The notes under the pieces: model-generated | What the model was told of the DNA's origin: nothing | The model's database searches: none | Seen by the model: the letters and a program-made list of their open reading frames with translations, nothing else | Assembly: GCA_900617975.1 (NCBI GenBank) | Contig: UZAE01001333.1 | Coordinates: 1-13,827, forward strand | Source: Rodentolepis nana | Taxonomy: Eukaryota; Platyhelminthes; Cestoda; Cyclophyllidea; Hymenolepididae | Length of the DNA: 13,827 bases | Direction of reading: 5' to 3' | Part shown: positions 7,892 to 13,827 of the stretch, piece by piece | Position numbering within the stretch: the stretch's first letter is position 1 | How the letters are laid out: each line of letters begins with the position of its first letter | Made by a program: the position numbers and the translations under genes

Positions 7892-10047
7892 TTGTCACAA
7901 CAGGGTCACAATCACTCAGAGTGCGGAAAAAGAAGGAGCGAAATTCAAAAGTTAGACTGCGTTTTAACAAGAAAGCAAAGTTACTAAAACTAATGTATGG
8001 TAAACGATTGGCCGATCGGTAAGCCAGCAATAAGTTATGTTTACTTCAGTGGTGGTCTTGCTTATCCTTTTGTAAATGTAAAGATCCGATCACCGGTTCA
8101 TTTTGGGTGCGCCTGAAGTATTCGATTATATTTCACAACCGTTCGCAGTCTCAAGTTCATCCAGTTTAATTATAATGGCATTTTCACCATGTAAATAATA
8201 AATAATGCGGATATTGTTAACTGAATACCACGATGGTGAGCTCTCTTAGCAGTTACACTTTCCGAAAAACAAACACTTTGTTAAATTACTAATACGGTTG
8301 ATGTCGATATCTTTCCCTTCCTTTTTCCAATCCTCAGATTAGTTTCAGTCCTTTATGCTTGCTTCGTGTGAATTTCCTTACGTTTCCGTTTTCAGTAGTT
8401 TTGGTGTATACTTTAAGAAGAATGCAATATGTTTCTGATCGTTAGGCCTTTTTAAATCTAATGAATTCTCTGACCTCGACATATCTAAGTATGCCTATTT
8501 CGTGGAAAAGTCTACTATAAATCCCTTTAGTGATATAATAATTGGGTGCTCCTCTAAAATTACATGAATATTTCGCCTAGTTGAGCGTATCGTTGATTGG
8601 AAAATTTCAAAATGTGCAAATACTACCGACCACTTTGAAATATAATTTTTAACTGAATTTGCGATTAACTGATTAATAAAAAGTACAATGCATTTAATTG
8701 ACTTTTAAGTAATTTATTATTTGTCACTACACACTAACAAATTAACTATTAAACATTATGCACTTAAAGGAATTTTGAGCAGAATGGATTATTAAATTCA
8801 ATTCTGTTTTTTTTTCTTAAAAGAATATCACATTGTCACTCACATGAATACTATTCGTACAACTGAAACTAAATTTAATTTTTTTAGACAAATCGACAAT
8901 TTTTGATGTGAGAACGTTCTTATTGTCAATAGCTTAGTAGGAATTCCGAGATATTATTTCGCGAATAGCTTCAGCAAAACAAGAATCTAGATTCATTTTT
9001 AGCATGTACCGAAAATGATTTTTATCTATTAAATAATCAAAGAATGATGATCAATTACGTCTATTTGTGCCGGGATAACTAAGCCAATTCAGACCAAACG
9101 ACATGGCACTCACTGTGATGCCTCACTATCTTCATTATAATCAAATGCTGTCAAGAAGAATTCACCTTGGTCCCTAAATAAGATTTTGACATTTCTAAAA
9201 TCACTGAAATATTTGTTAATCAAATTCTTAGTAGAATATAGTTTCTCGCAATCGAAAAGGTACCGTTTTTAAGTTTGACTATTTTGTTTACTACATTTTA
9301 TTTTTCAATTAAAGAAAAAATGCAATAAAATTTATTGACTTTGATTTTATATTTTCATCCTGCTAAAGAAGCTTTTGAATTCTAAAAAAATTGTGATTAA
9401 ATTGATGTACCAACAAATTTATAGAGGTAAATTATATATACATATATACCCAATAAATAAAAAAACAACAACCAGTTGTGGGATTGGGTAATTTTCAAAA
9501 TGATTTAGCGTTAACTAATAATTTAGGATCATGCATTCAGCCCAAGAACCGTATTACTACTTTTAACATTTGGCTCAACAAATTAGGTGTTTGGATTTGA
9601 TCCTAAAATCTTAGCTCAAACACTGATAAGATGGACAAATCGTCGAGGGTTTCAATATTGATATCCTCAATTTTCTAACGTTTTGACCTGAGGAATATGA
9701 ATCATATTTTAAAAAAATGTTTCTGAATGATATGGCATTGAAAGTATGCAAGGTTCCCTCCATTATTTTTATGCGAGAGATCAAACTCTATCCCTTTACA
9801 TTCATTAAAACATGACGGTAAAAATTTTAAGTTTCAGTAGCTATTCCATGATTTACCATCACGTACTTTAGGGAAAATGTCGCACTATTATTAATGTTGA
9901 ATTTATAATCAAATATAATTGCTTCCTCATTTTCTACACTGAGACATTTAATGCGGAGCAAAGTGTCGCATTGGTCAACATGCGCGTTAGTTATGCCAGA
10001 GGCTGTGTTTACTTCCTACCAGTGGGATACAGTCAGCCTACCTAACA
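7892..10047. other. AT-rich stretch without supported genes
   Basis: I see no supported gene. The minus frame at 7839-8030 overlaps the candidate exon in another phase and lacks motifs. Two good pyrimidine-rich acceptor-like sites end at 8336 and 8395, and the first opens about 35 T-rich codons with no matching donor found. An alternating TA/CA tract lies at 9433-9449. The rest is AT-rich with many A and T runs. Confidence 0.4.
9433..9449. repeat. Short AT-rich alternating microsatellite
   Basis: A 17-base TA-rich alternating purine-pyrimidine run (TATATATACATATATA core) that can fold on itself. It is a simple-sequence repeat with no further support for function. Confidence 0.5.
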
Positions 10048-10056
10048 GGGGGGGGG
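10048..10056 (+). repeat. Nine-base G homopolymer
   Basis: A pure run of nine G in otherwise mixed sequence. It is the third G run of eight or more in the window, and like the others it lies on the plus strand. Alone it does not meet the four-tract quadruplex rule. Confidence 0.7.
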
Positions 10057-13000
10057 TCACTTAATAAGGGCTACAGGACACAACTGCTAGACCAAAATGA
10101 GCGCTGTAGAAAGCTTTCTTCTTGCTCCATTCTGATTGGCAATAACCATACAATTTTCATATGCAAAGTTCAAGACTCAGTTGAGTCTATTGACATGTAA
10201 AATGAGCAAAGAATCAATAATACTAAAAGATTATGCCTTTTAAAGTTACGATTGTTGTTTACTTGTTTGGATTTAAGTGTTCATTTACCTATTTATCATT
10301 TACATTGTTTCTCTAACCGATGAACCACAATTTATTTCTGGAGAAAGTGAGAGGCATTCGAGGATTGAAATTACTAGACGCATTAATTTTGAAACTCTAG
10401 AAGAGTAATATTTTGAATCGTGATTCGCATATAGGCTTTCATTCTGAGTTTAAAATGGCCTCTAAAGTCTTTTATCGAGGGGCATAAATAATCTACGATG
10501 TTGTTATTTCATTGAGATCCTTGCGGTATGAAAATAAAGCTGGAAGGTTAAAGTGCGATTATTTAATTAAATTTTTTTATTGTAACGTCGTCATATTTAA
10601 TCGTCGTGTAAACCCGATTTTTGAGGAAATGATCCAACGGATAAATTTTGTATGGAAATAATTATAAATTGGCACTCATGAGAACAAAGAAACGTCCATA
10701 TCTTTACACACTGTGCATGTCCTCTTTGGACAATAGCTTCGATATACTGCAAGGAAAGTTTTATTTGATTCATTAAAAAAATGTGACTCCTTTAACTTGA
10801 TTGGCAAGACCATTAAAGTGAGGTACTGGTAAAATATCGTTCATTTACTTTACAAAATTAGAAATACTACCATGAATCAACTTTTTTGACGATGTTATCG
10901 TTTTCAATTGACTAAAATTTAACTAAATTCAAATAATTTTACTAATATCTTTATTTATTCGTTACACAGACTAAATATTATAATGCAAACAAATATTTGT
11001 CAATGAAAAAAGTCCTACACATTTTAATGAGATTAGAAAAAAAAAAACTTCACTTCGTGTTCGAAATCCATATGAAAAACTGGATTGAGCTATATCGCTG
11101 AATCCTTAATTGTATTAGCGGTTCATCGGTTAATCTAATTAATTGATGAGATTTGTACAATGGCAACTTTTATCGGGCATCTTCAGTTGAATTTCGCAAT
11201 TTGATCCTTGAAGCTCAACCCATTCGGTCGATCATATCAATCATTTAAAAGAATGTGTTCAATAATGCTAATTATATTTATTCCATTTTCCACAATCATC
11301 AGTTTGCTTATTTGTTTTACCAAAATTAAAAGGTTAAGTTTTTAAATTTTCCTCTGAGCAACATAATGAAATAAATTAATCATAAATGAAAAGTTAAAAT
11401 TTCTTAATTCTCAAAATTTTCTAATGGGTTTCACATTCTTTTATTGAAAACATGGGAAATTCACCAAAATTAAATAATTAACTCTGGTTATTACCGTAGT
11501 TTAGACGTTAATAAATGGAATTAAGACAATAGTAGTTCATATACAAAAATATTTCATGTAACACTAAGAATACCTTCTCGTCTCGACAATTTAACACCAA
11601 GAATATTGAGAAGTAGTACTTTAAAACCAAAAGTAAACAATTATTCCCAAACTTATTACTTTTATAATAGCATTTATTTTCCATTTAAATTGTATTTATT
11701 TTACTGAACTAAATAAAGATGCATAAAATGTAAAATCTTTATTATAATTTTGTAGTTAATTCCTGTAGTATTGATCCTATTAGGGGTCATATTTTAAGCA
11801 TAAAATCTATAGATTTTAAATTTTTATTTTATGAAATAAGACACTTTCCTAGATTGTTGGGTACCATTATGCAATTGTCTTTTCTCATTTTGGTCATAAT
11901 TTGTTCTCCTGATCCGACATTAAGAGTTCGGTTTTAGGGTCTGTATTCATACAAATTTTGCCTTGAAAAGCATTTTCCCATCAAGTTAATTTTTCGGATC
12001 AGATCTGAATTTTCAAAGATCAATTAGTGGTCCTTCATCCGGTTGTATTTCATACTTCTTATTTTTACGTTTATTGTACAATCTGAATCGCAAATCTAAT
12101 TTGGATTAACTTTGATTAAGTTTGGATTTATTGTAGTATATATTAAATTAAAGAAGTTCAACGCGCTATATTGTGGTTACCACGTTGTAGACGACTTAAA
12201 ATTAGGTCTTCGTTAAACAATTAGATAGCTGATCCAGCTTCTTAATTCATTCAAATCTCTTGTAATCTTCTTGGTACATATAGTGAGCTAAAATATTTTT
12301 AAATAAGAAAGTTCATTATTAAGGAGAAAATGCAGTTCTGTTTTGCTTCAAGGCTGAATTGATTTCTAACAGACGCATTTATAAAACCTTAAAATCTAAC
12401 AAGTGTTGCGCAAAATAATTGGAAAGCCCAATTAGATAAATTTGCTACTTATTTTACGAAACATGATTCTTGCCTCTAAAGCCCCTCTACTTTCACTCAT
12501 TATCCACTTTTATCCCAATTGAAGTTAGATTTTCTTGGTACTAAACGGGATAGAAGCCATCAATCACGAAATGCCTAGATATTTGTAGTTTTTATGTAAT
12601 TTAATTGTGAAATTAAAAAAAAATGGGAAAAAATAAAATAATGAAAATGTTAATCTTGCAAACGGGATTTGAATTGTTAATTTTAAATGCATTGAATATT
12701 CAGTCACTCTTTGTAGCTCGTAAATACCATTTTTACTATTGACATTGATTCAATAAAGGAGACGAATTTCGCACATTAATTTCCTGCGATAAATTAGGTA
12801 CTTCACACTTAATGAGTTCAAATTTTCATAAATGCGGCTAACATAAAATGTCAATCTTGGTTTGGCTTCATCTGCGCCAGTTTAGTGTTTGCTTAAATTT
12901 CATATGAACAATAAGTCATCCGAGTATTTAACCACTTCAAAAAATGTTGGAAACTAAAACCAAGCAATTAATTTGATGCGAAATTACAATTTTGGTACAA

Positions 13001-13478
13001 CGCTACTAATTTATTACACAATTGAGTGGAATTTTTACTATCGTTGACTGAAAAGCCAAGTATCAAATACCACTTAGAATGCTGAGGCTCCATCGATTGA
13101 GAAGTAACTCTGTGTGATTAAGCACTTGGTGCATTGTCCAACTTCTGTTCGTTGTGGTGACTACGTCTTGCCATTACAAACTATTTAATTATTTAGCAAT
13201 TTAAGTAGAAACTAAATTTTCTTTGTCCATTTAATACGTGCAAAATGTGATAAGGTTCTTAGCCCATAAAATTTAAAATTTGCAATTGCCTACGTTTACT
13301 TATTAGTGCTTGACTAGGCTTAGAGATGTGACAATCTATTAATTTTACAAGTCTAACAGGGACATCTCAATATAAAAAATTGTTTTGGTGGAATTTCTAG
13401 TCCTCTTCCTTTAGGAACCACAAATTGTTATTGTTTTATTGCAAAATTTTAAATTTAGCTGTCGAAAATATTTGAAAG
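10057..13478. other. AT-rich stretch without supported genes
   Basis: No frame of useful length, RNA gene or convincing splice pair was found. The sequence is dominated by A and T runs and short AT palindromes. Most likely this is intergenic or intronic DNA, or heavily decayed transposon sequence. Confidence 0.45.
11801..11818. repeat. 18-bp perfect palindrome
   Basis: TAAAATCTATAGATTTTA equals its own reverse complement over all 18 bases. It is AT-rich, and a palindrome of this length could arise by chance in the window, though that is not the expected case. Confidence 0.6.
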
Positions 13479-13827
13479 TATTTATTTATTTCAAATGGCA
13501 GGCGTTTTGATAGCTATCATTAGCCCTTTAGTTGATTTAGGGCTTCACAGAGGGAAGGTTCATCAAATTAAAAGAAATTCAAAGAGTGGAGAACAGAAGA
13601 ACGATTCACAGATGTAAAAGAGGCAAACAGACACAAAGGTAGAGAAAAAGGTAAGATGAGTACTATGGAATGGGTCGAATATGACAAGCAGTCGGGCCAT
13701 GGTAGTTAGAAGTCAACTGCCGGTTGATAGACTTTTTTGCCGTATGAGTATACGCTGCCCAGGGTGCACCACGTGGAGGTATGTGCGTTGCCACTCTCAA
13801 AGATTTGCCCACGCACAATGAGCCTGC
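13479..13827 (-). repeat. Diverged dispersed repeat, copy B, cut by window end
   Basis: The second copy of the family seen at 268-560, in the same orientation about 13.2 kb away. It starts at the same TATTTATTTATTT edge and follows copy A through GACAAGCAGTCGGGCCATGG (13682-13701), then to GCACCACGTGGAGGT near 13766-13780, and probably on to the window end. It lacks the small AGTCAGA duplication of copy A and carries extra bases (roughly 13745-13765) where copy A is shorter. The two copies are too different to be the LTRs of a young element and look like independent old insertions. The minus orientation is inferred from the A-rich tail on that strand. Confidence 0.75.

Noticed and set aside
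7625..7987. 120-residue plus-strand frame, the longest in the window
   Set aside because: It overlaps open frames on the other strand and lies over the GC-rich patch, where stops are scarce. Its start is translated from the CA/TA microsatellite, and no motif is visible.
268..13780. Whole interval as one LTR retrotransposon
   Set aside because: The terminal copies differ too much for LTRs of one insertion, and no gag, protease, reverse transcriptase or integrase frame or remnant was seen between them.
1..13827. CRISPR array, tRNA or rRNA genes
   Set aside because: No regularly spaced repeats, no tRNA T-arm motif of the GGTTCGAATCC type and no rRNA-like conserved block was found by eye on either strand. 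A tRNAscan-SE or Infernal run would be more sensitive.

Overview
The window looks like AT-rich, gene-poor nuclear DNA from a metazoan. There are no long open frames and no bacterial-style operons. There are consensus GT-AG splice sites, AATAAA signals, homopolymer G tracts and two diverged copies of a dispersed repeat. A flatworm-like or similar invertebrate genome would fit, but nothing here fixes the lineage. No gene could be named from recognisable homology.

Layout: (1) Two copies of one old interspersed repeat lie in the same orientation, at about 268-560 and from 13479 to past the window end. Both share a sharp edge at a TTATTTATTT stretch, which on the minus strand would be an A-rich 3' tail as in SINE/LINE-type retroposons. 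(2) About 3.5 kb with nothing I can support (561-4102). (3) A compact candidate plus-strand gene: a CCAAT cluster at 4103-4147, a coding exon at 4222-4462 with a signal-peptide-like N terminus and four cysteines, a 338-nt GT-AG intron, a phase-matched second exon ending at 4883, and AATAAA at 5033-5038. It would encode a 107-residue secreted protein of unknown family. (4) A candidate minus-strand coding piece at 7110-7298, with a possible phase-matched upstream exon at 7826-7891. (5) In the putative intron between those pieces lie a G-quadruplex-prone tract (7480-7506), a strictly alternating purine-pyrimidine tract (7636-7657) and an isolated CpG-dense patch (7717-7789) that carries a GC-box-like and CRE-like motif. 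(6) From about 7.9 to 13.5 kb, AT-rich DNA without supported genes, apart from simple-sequence features.

The two gene models rest on splice-site quality, phase agreement and protein-like composition only. Transcript data or homology searches could overturn either. No CRISPR array, rRNA or tRNA was seen, and no strong candidate for a new biological system. The most interesting items are the small putative secreted-protein gene and the CpG-rich patch.
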